A program made the position numbers and the translations under genes. DNA of 52,139 bases from assembly GCA_024693925.1 (NCBI GenBank), contig JAILKH010000131.1, positions 1 to 52,139 on the forward strand, given 5' to 3'. Source of the DNA: Lachnospiraceae bacterium (GTDB lineage Bacteria; Bacillota; Clostridia; Lachnospirales; Lachnospiraceae). Below are positions 8,152 to 16,306 of this stretch, one piece after another; the stretch's first letter is position 1; each line of letters begins with the position of its first letter. The notes below the pieces were generated by a model. It was not told the DNA's origin. It did not search any database and saw nothing but the letters and a program-made list of their open reading frames with translations.

Positions 8152-10419
8152 ATGCGGAGCACGGTACAGTTGAAAGAAGAAAATAAATATATAAAATTAA
8201 AGGAATTGGCGGGATATCTGCATATAAATAAAGGAGATAGGATATTTGTGACTTCCGATGTAAAGCAGCTTTTATACAGCTGTATGCAGAATGGGGATGA
8301 TACGGATCTTAATATACTGATAGAGGGTATCATAAATATCATCGGTGAGGAAGGGACACTGGTTTTTCCAACCTTTAACTGGTCATTCTGTAAGGGTGTG
8401 GCATATGATGCCGGTAAAACACCCTGTAAAACAGGTTCTCTCGGTAAACTGGCTTTAAAAAGAAGTGATTTTTCAAGGACACAGCATCCGATCTATTCCT
8501 TTGCGGTATGGGGAAAGGATAAAGAAATTTTATGTTCCTTTAATAATAAGAGTTCCTTTGGCAAGGCTTCGCCTTTTGAGTTTATGGTGGAGCAGGGATA
8601 CAGAAATCTTTTTATAGATAAAGATACGGCACATTCCTTTGTGTTTGTGCATTATGCGGAGGAATCGACCGGTTCTGTTCCTTATAGATACCTTAAGGAT
8701 TTTACGGCGGATTATACGGATACGGCCGGAAATACTAGGAGGGCGGTATATTCTATGAATGTCCGGAATCTTGGAATGAATGTGGAAAATACCATAACAC
8801 CGTTGGAAGAGGAGTTTATCGCTAAAGGAATTGAAGAAAAATTTATGATAAATAATATAGAATATAAGATCATAGATCTTAATGAGAGCTATCCCATAAT
8901 GGCTGATGAAGTAATAAATAACAGGAGCAGGAGGATATGTTCTTATATCGGTCAGGAGGATGATGAAAAAGTACTTGGTGAAAGTATGTACAGGCTGGCC
9001 GAAAGGCTTTTTCCAATATGCAGGAGTATTACCGGTGAAGGGGTGAGGGAAACCTTTGGAATCCTTAAGGAATATATTCCGGACCTTAAGCTTTATGAGG
9101 TACCTACAGGTACCAAGGTAATGGACTGGACGGTCCCTAAAGAGTGGAGAATAGAGGAGGCATATATTGAGGATGAGAAAGGTGAGAGGATTGTTGATTT
9201 TAAGGTTAATAATCTTCATGTTCTGGGCTATTCCACTCCGGTAGATGAATGGATGAGTCTTGAGGAATTAGAGCCGCATATATATACTTTAAAGGATCAG
9301 CCGGATCTCATCCCGTATGTTACTTCCTATTATAAAGAGCGCTGGGGTTTTGCAATGACACAGAAGATGAAGGAAGGGCTTAAACCCGGAAAATATCATG
9401 CGGTAATAAGATCGGAGCTTTTTGAAGGCAGTTTAACCTATGGGGAGCTAATAATACCCGGAAAAACGGAAGAAGAAGTATTTTTTTCCACATATATATG
9501 TCATCCTTCCATGGCGGATAATGAGTGTTCCGGTCCTTCGCTTGCCACACATCTTATCAGTTATATTAAGAGTAACAGAGACAGGAAATATACCTACAGG
9601 ATAATATTTGTTCCCGAAACAATAGGAGCAATAACATATCTTTCAAGAAATATTGACCGGATGAAGAAGAATATAGTTGCAGGCTTTAATCTGACCTGTG
9701 TGGGAGATGACAGGGATTATTCCATTGTTCATTCAAGATATGGTGATACTCCGGCGGATGTTATTCTGACGGAGGTCTTAAAGGAGCATTATCCCGAATA
9801 TTCGGATTATTCATATTTAAAGAGGGGATCGGATGAAAGACAGTATCAGGCACCTGGGGTGGATATCCCTCTTGTGTGCTTTTGCAGATCCAAGTACCAC
9901 GTTTATCCGGAGTATCATACCTCGGGAGATAATATGTCTATTGTCAGTCCGGAAGGTTTTTACGGAGCATTTACGGTTATGCGAAAGTGCATTGATATAC
10001 TGGAAGGCGGTTCGATGTTTTCGAAAAGTTCAGATAAAGACGGGAAGGATAATCCGTATAAGCGGATAATAAAGGAAGCCTTTAAAAAGAAGGAGAGCAA
10101 TACATTAAATGCCGGGGGGGTAAACAATAAGACTTTGGGACATAGAATATCGGAAGACCGTATTGAAGGCGAGAACGGTAAGGTATACAGAGTTACCTGT
10201 TTGTGTGAGCCTCAGCTTGGGAAAAGAGGTTTGGTTCCCACAATGAGTTCCAAAGAAACTTATCAGGAAACGCTGGCCATGAAGGATGTTCTGGCATATG
10301 CGGACGGAACCCATGATGTGGAAGAATTGGCCCGCATTATTGAACAGCCGCGGGAGGTAGTTAAAAAGGTTGTTGTTCAATTGTTAAATGCAGGGTTAAT
10401 GGAAGAGATTAAAGAGTGA
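8152..10419 (+). CDS. Fusion: AAC(3)-family N-acyltransferase + M28-like aminopeptidase (DUF4910) + winged helix
   Basis: Residues ~15-265 belong to the AAC(3)/FrbF/YokD N-acetyltransferase fold, with the signature His in RTQHPIYSF (H112) and the late FVHYAEE and VPYR motifs. Residues ~275-620 match the aminopeptidase-like DUF4910 family, with putative zinc ligands in CHPSMADNECSG (H451, D456), VPET (E489), GSDERQ (D561) and YHTSGDN (H589). Residues ~700-755 form the winged-helix segment usual at the end of that family. Such proteins occur in surface polysaccharide loci, so acyl transfer to or removal from an amino sugar is more likely than drug modification. The start is uncertain: ATG 8152 has GGAAAG only 2 nt before it, and TTG 8170 is an alternative. 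ACP and hydratase genes follow directly. Confidence 0.8.
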   Translation: MRSTVQLKEENKYIKLKELAGYLHINKGDRIFVTSDVKQLLYSCMQNGDDTDLNILIEGIINIIGEEGTLVFPTFNWSFCKGVAYDAGKTPCKTGSLGKLALKRSDFSRTQHPIYSFAVWGKDKEILCSFNNKSSFGKASPFEFMVEQGYRNLFIDKDTAHSFVFVHYAEESTGSVPYRYLKDFTADYTDTAGNTRRAVYSMNVRNLGMNVENTITPLEEEFIAKGIEEKFMINNIEYKIIDLNESYPIMADEVINNRSRRICSYIGQEDDEKVLGESMYRLAERLFPICRSITGEGVRETFGILKEYIPDLKLYEVPTGTKVMDWTVPKEWRIEEAYIEDEKGERIVDFKVNNLHVLGYSTPVDEWMSLEELEPHIYTLKDQPDLIPYVTSYYKERWGFAMTQKMKEGLKPGKYHAVIRSELFEGSLTYGELIIPGKTEEEVFFSTYICHPSMADNECSGPSLATHLISYIKSNRDRKYTYRIIFVPETIGAITYLSRNIDRMKKNIVAGFNLTCVGDDRDYSIVHSRYGDTPADVILTEVLKEHYPEYSDYSYLKRGSDERQYQAPGVDIPLVCFCRSKYHVYPEYHTSGDNMSIVSPEGFYGAFTVMRKCIDILEGGSMFSKSSDKDGKDNPYKRIIKEAFKKKESNTLNAGGVNNKTLGHRISEDRIEGENGKVYRVTCLCEPQLGKRGLVPTMSSKETYQETLAMKDVLAYADGTHDVEELARIIEQPREVVKKVVVQLLNAGLMEEIKE

Positions 10420-10439
10420 AGGAAAGGAAATCATCGGTT

Positions 10440-10682
10440 ATGACCAGAGAAGAGATAATGGATAAGGTAAATGAAATATTCAGAGAGGTTTTTGATGATG
10501 ATTCCCTGGTCATCACCGATTCCACTAATTCGGAGGACATTGAGGACTGGGATTCTCTTGAACATATTTCGTTGATCATTTCCATGGAGAAGGAATTTGA
10601 TATGAAATTTGATATTAAAGAGGTTAATAAGCTTGAAAATGTAGGGCAAATGGTGGATATGATAAAGAGTAAGATGGAGTAG
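10440..10682 (+). CDS. Acyl carrier protein
   Basis: An 80-residue acidic four-helix carrier protein. The phosphopantetheine attachment serine is S39 in the motif EDWDSLEHI. I placed the start at ATG 10440, giving the usual ACP length, preceded by AGGAAAGGA. A GTG at 10416 overlapping the previous stop is the longer alternative. It lies 20 bp from the fusion gene and 19 bp before the MaoC-type hydratase, so it is probably a dedicated carrier for this pathway and not the fatty-acid ACP. Confidence 0.93.
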   Translation: MTREEIMDKVNEIFREVFDDDSLVITDSTNSEDIEDWDSLEHISLIISMEKEFDMKFDIKEVNKLENVGQMVDMIKSKME

Positions 10683-10701
10683 AGATTCAGAGAGATAAGT
10701 T

Positions 10702-11115
10702 ATGAATGAGTATACATATGACCGGATTGAAGTGGGAATGAAAGAAGGATTCAGTGTAAGGATCACTGAGGAGGAGATGACTAAGTTTTTGGAAATAACC
10801 AAAGATGTTAATCCTCTTCATAATGATGAAGATTATGCAAGAAGTAAGGGGCATAAAAAACGGGTAGTGTTTGGTATGCTTACGGCAGCGTATCTATCCA
10901 CCCTGGCAGGGGTATATCTTCCGGGAAAATATTCACTTATACACAGTGTAAAGACCAAATTTTCAGGTGCCGTATATGTGGGAGATGAGCTTAGGATAGA
11001 AGGGACGGTAGTTGAAAAAAACGATACCTTTAAGATAATAATAGTTAAGGTTGTAATGGTAAATCAAAATCAGGAAAAGGTATGTAAAGCGGAAATGCAG
11101 ATAGGGGTCATCTGA
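10702..11115 (+). CDS. MaoC-type (R)-specific enoyl hydratase
   Basis: A 137-residue single hot-dog domain. The hydratase motif is visible as KDVNPLHNDEDYA, with the catalytic pair D35 and H40. Members of this family interconvert (2E)-enoyl and (R)-3-hydroxyacyl thioesters. Placed right after a dedicated ACP, it probably makes a 3-hydroxyacyl-ACP (or its enoyl precursor) that the AAC(3)-type domain could transfer to an amino sugar. Chain length cannot be read from the sequence. GAGAGATAAGTT precedes the ATG. Confidence 0.88.
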   Translation: MNEYTYDRIEVGMKEGFSVRITEEEMTKFLEITKDVNPLHNDEDYARSKGHKKRVVFGMLTAAYLSTLAGVYLPGKYSLIHSVKTKFSGAVYVGDELRIEGTVVEKNDTFKIIIVKVVMVNQNQEKVCKAEMQIGVI

Positions 11116-11195
11116 GTTGCGGAACAGTGTTTAATTATGGGTTTACAGGCGTAAAACCTGCATTTTATGTCTGTGGGGAAAGGAGATCATGTAGT

Positions 11196-11918
11196 ATGAA
11201 AGAAATTGAAAAGCTTCAGCAATGGATCGATGAAAGTAATTATATTGTTTTCTTTGGGGGAGCAGGGGTGTCTACGGAAAGCGGAATTCCCGATTTCAGA
11301 AGTGTTGACGGACTTTATAATCAGAAATATGATTATCCGCCGGAAACCATGCTGAGTCATACCTTCTACAGGGCCAAAACGGCAGAATTCTTTCGGTTTT
11401 ACCGTGATAAGCTCATATGTACATCTGCAAAACCCAATAAGGCTCATTTAAAACTGGCAGAGCTGGAAAAAGCAGGGAAGATCAAAGCTGTTGTAACCCA
11501 GAACATAGACGGACTGCATCAAGCGGCAGGATCCGGGGAGGTGCTTGAACTTCACGGAAGCACATTGCGGAATTATTGCGAGAATTGTCATAAGTTTTTT
11601 GATATAAATTATATAATCAATTCGGAAGGCGTTCCCAAATGCGATAAGTGTGGAGGAACGGTTAAACCCGACGTGGTTTTATATGAGGAGGGTCTTGATG
11701 ACAGTATTATGAGCAGATCTATAGATCATATAAGCCGTGCCGATATGCTGATAATCGGCGGAACTTCCCTGGCGGTTTATCCGGCAGCAGGCCTTGTAAA
11801 TTACTACCGTGGAAATAAGCTGGTTCTTGTCAATAAATCTTCAACGCCTATGGATGCAAAGGCAAATCTGGTCATAAACGGCAGTATAGGTGAGGTTTTT
11901 GATCAGATCAAATGTTAA
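11196..11918 (+). CDS. cobB: NAD-dependent protein deacylase (sirtuin)
   Basis: A 240-residue Sir2-family enzyme that removes acyl groups from lysine using NAD. Motifs: GAGVSTESGIPDFRS (22-36), TQNIDGLH (101-108), catalytic H120 in LHGS, and a four-cysteine zinc site (C128, C131, C149, C152). I chose ATG 11196, preceded by AAAGGAG about 10 nt away, over an in-frame ATG at 11127 that adds 23 unrelated residues. It follows the MaoC gene by 80 bp and may be transcribed with it, although a general housekeeping role is as likely. Confidence 0.92.
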   Translation: MKEIEKLQQWIDESNYIVFFGGAGVSTESGIPDFRSVDGLYNQKYDYPPETMLSHTFYRAKTAEFFRFYRDKLICTSAKPNKAHLKLAELEKAGKIKAVVTQNIDGLHQAAGSGEVLELHGSTLRNYCENCHKFFDINYIINSEGVPKCDKCGGTVKPDVVLYEEGLDDSIMSRSIDHISRADMLIIGGTSLAVYPAAGLVNYYRGNKLVLVNKSSTPMDAKANLVINGSIGEVFDQIKC

Positions 11919-12067
11919 GAATAAAGCTGCCCGGAAATTGAATGAGATTAAAATTATAAACAGTGCTTGAAATATTGACTTACTTGTGTTAAGATTATTA
12001 GCCGTGATACAAATATTCCTTGCTTTGCATTTTCTTGCAAGGCCAGAGACCAAAAGGAGGTACTAGC

Positions 12068-12355
12068 ATGAACAAATATGAGTTATGCGTTGTTCTTAGT
12101 GCTAAGATCGAAGATGACGAGAGAGCGGCCACACTCGAGAAAGTACAGAAGTACATTACTCGTTTCGGTGGTACGGTAACAAACATTGATGACTGGGGTA
12201 AGAAGAAGCTTGCTTATGAGATTCAGAAAATGAAAGAAGCTTACTATTATTTTATCCGGTTTGATGCAGAGCCTACAGCTCCTATCGAAATCGAGAATCG
12301 TGTGCGCATTATGGAAAACGTTATCAGATACTTATGCGTTAGAGCAGAAGCATAA
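12068..12355 (+). CDS. rpsF: 30S ribosomal protein S6
   Basis: A 95-residue protein, the normal length, starting MNKYELCVVLSAK. It binds the central domain of 16S rRNA together with S18, which is encoded two genes downstream. The start is fixed by AAAGGAGGTACTAGC just before the ATG; a longer frame from 12020 adds 16 residues without a site. It opens the rpsF-ssb-rpsR operon that is standard in Firmicutes. Confidence 0.97.
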   Translation: MNKYELCVVLSAKIEDDERAATLEKVQKYITRFGGTVTNIDDWGKKKLAYEIQKMKEAYYYFIRFDAEPTAPIEIENRVRIMENVIRYLCVRAEA

Positions 12356-12369
12356 TAGAAAGTGAGTAG

Positions 12370-12813
12370 ATGATGAATAAAGTTATTCTGATGGGTAGGT
12401 TAACACGTGATCCCGATGTAAGATATTCTTCGGGTGAGAATTCGATGGCTATTACAAGATACACATTGGCCGTAGACAGAAGATTTAAACGTAACGGTGA
12501 TGAACAGACGGCGGATTTTATAGGTTGTGTAGCATTTGGAAAACAGGGTGAGTTTGCTGAGAAATATTTCAGGAAAGGAACCAAGGTTGCTGTTACGGGA
12601 AGAATTCAAACGGGAAGTTATACCAATAAAGATGGTCAGAAGGTATACACCACTGATGTTGTGGTAGAGGAACAGGAATTTGCTGAAAGCAAGAATGCCG
12701 GAGGCGATAATGCAGGTGGCGGATATATTCAGGCACCGGAGCAGCCGGGAGATCCGGGTGACGGTTTTATGAATATTTCCGACGGGATAGATGAAGAGTT
12801 ACCCTTCACCTGA
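12370..12813 (+). CDS. ssb: Single-stranded DNA-binding protein
   Basis: 147 residues: an OB-fold (about 1-105, starting MMNKVILMGRLTRDPDVRY), then a Gly/Pro-rich linker and the acidic tip DEELPFT, which recruits replication and repair partners. The second Met (12373) is an equally good start. It lies between rpsF and rpsR, as in other Firmicutes, 14 bp after rpsF. Confidence 0.97.
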   Translation: MMNKVILMGRLTRDPDVRYSSGENSMAITRYTLAVDRRFKRNGDEQTADFIGCVAFGKQGEFAEKYFRKGTKVAVTGRIQTGSYTNKDGQKVYTTDVVVEEQEFAESKNAGGDNAGGGYIQAPEQPGDPGDGFMNISDGIDEELPFT

Positions 12814-12913
12814 GATTAAAAGTGGTGTAAAGCATAGAATGAAAACAACGAATCGGCGTATGGGTCCAGACATTTACTATAGGTCCGATGCCAAATTTTG
12901 GAGGTAATTTAAT

Positions 12914-13189
12914 ATGGCTTACAATAGATCACAGGGTGATAGTGACAGAGCTGATTCTCCGATGAGGAGAAGAGGCGGAATGCGCAGAAGAAAAAAGGTT
13001 TGTGCTTTTTGCGGAAAAGAAAAGAATATTGATTATAAGGATGCAGCTACACTTAGAAAATTTGTTTCGGAAAGAGGAAAGATCCTTCCTCGCAGAATTA
13101 CCGGAACTTGTGCAAAGCATCAGAGGGCTCTTACGGTTGCGGTTAAGAGAGCACGTCATGTAGCTATCATGCCTTATGTTCAGGATTGA
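12914..13189 (+). CDS. rpsR: 30S ribosomal protein S18
   Basis: 91 residues, with an Arg-rich N-terminal arm ([12 protein letters not shown]) and a core beginning [15 protein letters not shown]. The CxxC and a later Cys in GTCAKH suggest the zinc-retaining version. It pairs with S6 on the 30S platform. TTTTGGAGGT precedes the start, and a strong terminator follows 11 bp after the stop, closing the operon. Confidence 0.97.
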   Translation: MAYNRSQGDSDRADSPMRRRGGMRRRKKVCAFCGKEKNIDYKDAATLRKFVSERGKILPRRITGTCAKHQRALTVAVKRARHVAIMPYVQD

Positions 13190-13200
13190 TCTTTAAGTTA

Positions 13201-13234
13201 AAAAAGTATCGGCTGATAGCAGTCGGTACTTTTT
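13201..13234 (+). terminator. Intrinsic terminator after rpsR
   Basis: A 15-bp stem (13201-13215 with 13220-13234, two GU pairs) with loop ATAG ends in a T-run. The A-tract on the 5' side makes it usable in either direction. Confidence 0.88.
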
Positions 13235-13275
13235 TGTTGAGAAGTTATCAGGATATCAGATAAAGGAGAAGGATA

Positions 13276-14910
13276 ATGCCGATTACGGATCTGTTGGAAA
13301 AAAATGCTGCTGAATACGGAGATGATGTTTGCCTTGTGGAGTTGAATCCCGAGATTAAAGAAAACCGGAGAAAAACCTGGAAGGATTATGAATTGATCGA
13401 GAGTAATCCCAGGGAACCCTATCGAAGGGAAATAACCTGGAGTGTATTTGACGAAAAGGCTAACAGATTTGCAAATATGCTTATGGGAAGAGGAATAAAA
13501 AAGGGAGAAAAGGTGGGCATATTGATGATGAATTGCCTTGAATGGCTTCCGATCTACTTTGGTGTACTTAAAACCGGTGCCATAGCTGTTCCTTTTAACT
13601 TCAGATATTCTTCCGATGAAATTCTGTATTGTGCAAAACTGGCGGAAATAGATGTACTAGTATTCGGCCCCGAGTTTGTGGGTCGTATAGAAGAAATCGC
13701 AGATGAATTAATGCAGAAGAGGCTTCTTATCTATGCGGGAGATAATTGTCCGTCTTTTGCGGATGATTATCAGACGCTTGCAAATAATTGCAGTTCAAGA
13801 AACCCCGGGGTAAAGATCTCGGATGAGGATTACGGAGCGATTTATTTTTCATCCGGAACAACAGGTTTTCCCAAGGCTATCCTTCATAAGCATAAAGCTC
13901 TTATGCATTCCTGCAAGGTGGAACAGAATCATCATGGTCAGACCAGGGAAGATGTATTTTTGTGCATTCCGCCTTTATACCATACCGGTGCCAAAATGCA
14001 CTGGTTCGGTTCTCTTTTATCGGGGGGAAAAGCTGTACTTCTAAAAGGAACCAAGCCGGAATTTGTTTTGGATGCGGTCAGTAAGGAAAAATGTACAATA
14101 GTATGGCTGCTGGTTCCCTGGGCACAGGACATACTGGAAGCTATAGAAAGCGGCAGGGTCAGACTTGATGACTATGAGCTTTCCCAGTGGAGACTTATGC
14201 ATATTGGGGCGCAACCTGTACCAAAGAGCCTTATTAAAAAATGGAAGGAAGTATTTCCAAAGCATCAGTATGATACAAATTACGGTTTGTCGGAATCGAT
14301 CGGCCCGGGTTGTGTACATTTGGGAGTTGAAAATATTAATAAAGTAGGTTGTATAGGTAAAGCCGGTTATGGATGGCAGACGAAAATAGTAGATGAAGGT
14401 GGTCAACCTGTATCGCAGGGTGAAGTCGGAGAGCTTATTGTGAAGGGCCCCGGAGTTATGGTGGAATATTATAACGATCCCAAGGCTACATCCGAAGTCC
14501 TTAAGGATGGATGGCTTTACACAGGCGATATGGCTATGGAAGATGAGGATGGTTTTATCCTTTTGGTGGATCGTAAGAAGGATGTTATCATTAGCGGAGG
14601 AGAGAATCTTTATCCTGTTCAGATAGAGGATTTTATAAGAACCAATAAAGCGGTTCATGATGTGGCTGTAATAGGCATTCCGGATAAAAGGCTGGGAGAG
14701 GTAAGCTGTGCTATTATTGAACTTAAGGAGGGCGCCGGCATGAGCGAAGATGAAATGAATGAGTTCTGTCTTAAGCTTCCGAGGTATAAGCGTCCGAGAA
14801 AAATCATTTTTGCCGATATACCCAGGAATCCCACAGGTAAGATCGAAAAGCCAAAGCTCAGAGAAATGTATGGCGGTAAAGGGTTGGTTGCCAGCCAGAA
14901 TGAATCCTGA
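13276..14910 (+). CDS. AMP-dependent acyl-CoA/acyl-ACP synthetase
   Basis: A 544-residue ANL-superfamily enzyme that adenylates a carboxylic acid and passes it to a thiol. Motifs: SSGTTGFPK (192-200), YGLSES, LYTGDMA, the hinge region KDVIISGGENLYP, and the catalytic lysine K522 in NPTGKIEK. AAGGAGAAGGATA lies before the ATG. It follows the rpsR terminator and precedes the Alg14/Alg13-like pair. With an ACP and a hydratase gene 2.6 kb upstream, it may supply the activated acyl chain for the same glycan modification. The substrate cannot be deduced. Confidence 0.9.
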   Translation: MPITDLLEKNAAEYGDDVCLVELNPEIKENRRKTWKDYELIESNPREPYRREITWSVFDEKANRFANMLMGRGIKKGEKVGILMMNCLEWLPIYFGVLKTGAIAVPFNFRYSSDEILYCAKLAEIDVLVFGPEFVGRIEEIADELMQKRLLIYAGDNCPSFADDYQTLANNCSSRNPGVKISDEDYGAIYFSSGTTGFPKAILHKHKALMHSCKVEQNHHGQTREDVFLCIPPLYHTGAKMHWFGSLLSGGKAVLLKGTKPEFVLDAVSKEKCTIVWLLVPWAQDILEAIESGRVRLDDYELSQWRLMHIGAQPVPKSLIKKWKEVFPKHQYDTNYGLSESIGPGCVHLGVENINKVGCIGKAGYGWQTKIVDEGGQPVSQGEVGELIVKGPGVMVEYYNDPKATSEVLKDGWLYTGDMAMEDEDGFILLVDRKKDVIISGGENLYPVQIEDFIRTNKAVHDVAVIGIPDKRLGEVSCAIIELKEGAGMSEDEMNEFCLKLPRYKRPRKIIFADIPRNPTGKIEKPKLREMYGGKGLVASQNES

Positions 14911-15013
14911 TGGGTTCCGGAGAGGTTACTTGACAGGTGATTCGTTTATTCGGATGAATTGCAGTTTTGTTATATGTTTAATATATGTTAGGAAAACGGA
15001 ATGGTGAATTGAT

Positions 15014-15475
15014 GTGAAGAAGGATATAAAGGTTTGTCTTGTTTGTTCGTCCGGGGGTCATCTGACACATTTGTATATGCTTAAGCCGTTTTGGCAGGAC
15101 AAAGAAAGATTTTGGGTGACTTTTGATAAGGAGGATGCAAGGAGTTTGCTGGAAGAAGAACGAATGTATCCTTGTTATTTTCCGAGTAACAGAAGTTTGA
15201 AAGCATTGATAATTAATACATATAGGGCATTTAAAGTATTATCCAGAGAAAAGCCGGAACTTATTGTATCCTGCGGTGCTGCCGTAGCAGTCCCCTTTTT
15301 TTATGTGGGAAAATTATTTGGCGCAAAACTGATATATATCGAGGTATATGACAGGATAAACAGCAGTTCTTTAACCGGTAAGCTGGTGTATCCCATAACG
15401 GATAAATTTATAGTACAGTGGGAAGAACAGAAAAAGGTATACCCAAAGGCTGTTAATCTGGGCAGTATTTTTTAA
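15014..15475 (+). CDS. Alg14/PssD-type membrane subunit of a split glycosyltransferase
   Basis: 153 residues matching the Alg14/PssD/CpsF family. The N-terminal CLVCSSGGHLTHL loop is the family signature, and the middle (ELIVSCGAAVAVPFFYVGKLFGAKLIY) packs on the membrane. Alg14-type proteins anchor and activate the catalytic Alg13-type subunit, encoded 16 bp downstream, together forming one GT-B enzyme that adds a sugar to a lipid-linked acceptor. The start is GTG at 15014, with a weak upstream site. The sugar is unknown. Confidence 0.9.
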   Translation: MKKDIKVCLVCSSGGHLTHLYMLKPFWQDKERFWVTFDKEDARSLLEEERMYPCYFPSNRSLKALIINTYRAFKVLSREKPELIVSCGAAVAVPFFYVGKLFGAKLIYIEVYDRINSSSLTGKLVYPITDKFIVQWEEQKKVYPKAVNLGSIF

Positions 15476-15491
15476 GGAGATTCGGAATATA

Positions 15492-15983
15492 ATGATTTAT
15501 TTGACTGTGGGTACTCATGATCAGCAGTTTAACAGACTGGTAAGCTGTGTTGATGAATTAAAAGGAAGCGGCGTTATAGAGGATGATGTTATAATTCAAA
15601 GCGGGTTTTGCGATTGTATCATAAAATACTGCGAAAATAAAAAAATCTTTGCATACAATGAAATGATGGATAAATTTTCCAAAGCAAGAATAATTATATC
15701 GCATGGAGGCCCAAGTACAATAATACAAGCCTTAAGTTTCGGTAAGATTCCTATTGTGGTTCCGAGAAGTAAGTTATACGGAGAGCATGTTAACGACCAT
15801 CAGATAAAGTTTTGCAGAATGCTAAATGAAAGACAGAATAATATAATATTGGTAGAAAATATTGCCGATTTGGAAAATACAATTTTAAATTATGATAAAT
15901 TGGCTGCCCAAAAAAAGATATCCGAATTCGGAAATAACAGTAAATTTATTGAAGGATTTCAAAAAATTGTAGATGAGCTGTAG
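15492..15983 (+). CDS. Alg13/PssE-type catalytic subunit of a split glycosyltransferase
   Basis: 163 residues equal to the C-terminal half of a GT28 enzyme such as MurG. It begins MIYLTVGTHDQQFNRL and carries the nucleotide-sugar site ISHGGPSTIIQAL and the GEHVNDHQ segment. It needs the preceding Alg14/PssD-like subunit as membrane partner. AAGGAGATTCGG precedes the ATG. In streptococci and rhizobia such pairs add the second sugar of an exopolysaccharide repeat. An intrinsic terminator ends the unit. Confidence 0.92.
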   Translation: MIYLTVGTHDQQFNRLVSCVDELKGSGVIEDDVIIQSGFCDCIIKYCENKKIFAYNEMMDKFSKARIIISHGGPSTIIQALSFGKIPIVVPRSKLYGEHVNDHQIKFCRMLNERQNNIILVENIADLENTILNYDKLAAQKKISEFGNNSKFIEGFQKIVDEL

Positions 15984-16021
15984 AATAATGATGGCCGGAA
16001 TAAAAAATAACTTAGTTTTTT

Positions 16022-16050
16022 AAAAAATCTCTTGCAAAGGGATTTTTTTT
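16022..16050 (+). terminator. Intrinsic terminator of the Alg13/14 unit
   Basis: A 12-bp stem (16022-16033 with 16037-16048, one GU pair) with loop GCA is followed by a T-run. The hairpin contains the -35 box of the next promoter. Confidence 0.8.
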
Positions 16051-16060
16051 TATGTATAAT
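16032..16060 (+). promoter_or_regulatory. Promoter of the S10 ribosomal operon
   Basis: -35 TTGCAA (16032-16037), exactly 17 bp of spacer, and a perfect -10 TATAAT (16055-16060). The start is expected near 16066, leaving a leader of about 240 nt before rpsJ. The spacer is largely the T-run of the preceding terminator. Confidence 0.85.
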
Positions 16061-16065
16061 ATCGA

Positions 16066-16306
16066 TTGCTGTGACATTGATAGCTTTGAAGCGTGAGGTT
16101 GCTGTTTATCATAACAGGTTTTCCGTGGAGCGAATGTCAAGTTAGGAAACTGGCGACAAGTCACTGTACGAAATCATTAGTCTGCTAAAGCAGAAACGAC
16201 GTGTGAGAAGATCCGAATGAGTGATTTTAGGACACACACGGGAGAGTGTACAGTCACCGCTTGTCGTACTTATCATTAAAAGTGCGAAAAGGAGGCGACT
16301 TTTTTT
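16066..16306 (+). promoter_or_regulatory. Structured leader RNA of the S10 operon
   Basis: The 323-bp gap between the Alg13-like gene and rpsJ holds, after terminator and promoter, a leader with clear pairing. A long-range stem joins CGACAAG (16154-16160) to CTTGTCG (16260-16266) and ACTGTAC (16163-16169) to GTACAGT (16248-16254). Inside lie hairpins 16181-16194 (TCTGC-TAAA-GCAGA) and 16200-16240 (CGTGTG with CACACG), and upstream a small one at 16102-16117. No terminator-like U-tract follows, so any feedback (for example by L4, which controls the E. coli S10 operon) would act by translation or early elongation. The regulator is an inference. Confidence 0.65.

Noticed and set aside
8152-8950. 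Aminoglycoside resistance gene
   Set aside because: The AAC(3)-like domain is fused to an aminopeptidase-like domain and sits with ACP and MaoC genes. A glycan modification role is better supported, and no resistance or mobility context is seen.
8530-9219. 229-residue minus-strand frame
   Set aside because: Lies entirely inside the AAC(3) fusion gene on the other strand, with no family resemblance.
11127-11195. N-terminal extension of the sirtuin
   Set aside because: The 23 extra residues match nothing in the family and the only good Shine-Dalgarno lies before the inner ATG at 11196.
11975-12003. Promoter before rpsF using TTGACT
   Set aside because: The -35-like hexamer is good but no acceptable -10 occurs at 16-18 bp; the true promoter could not be placed.
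14041-14658. 205-residue minus-strand frame
   Set aside because: Antisense to the conserved core of the AMP-dependent ligase; no start signals.
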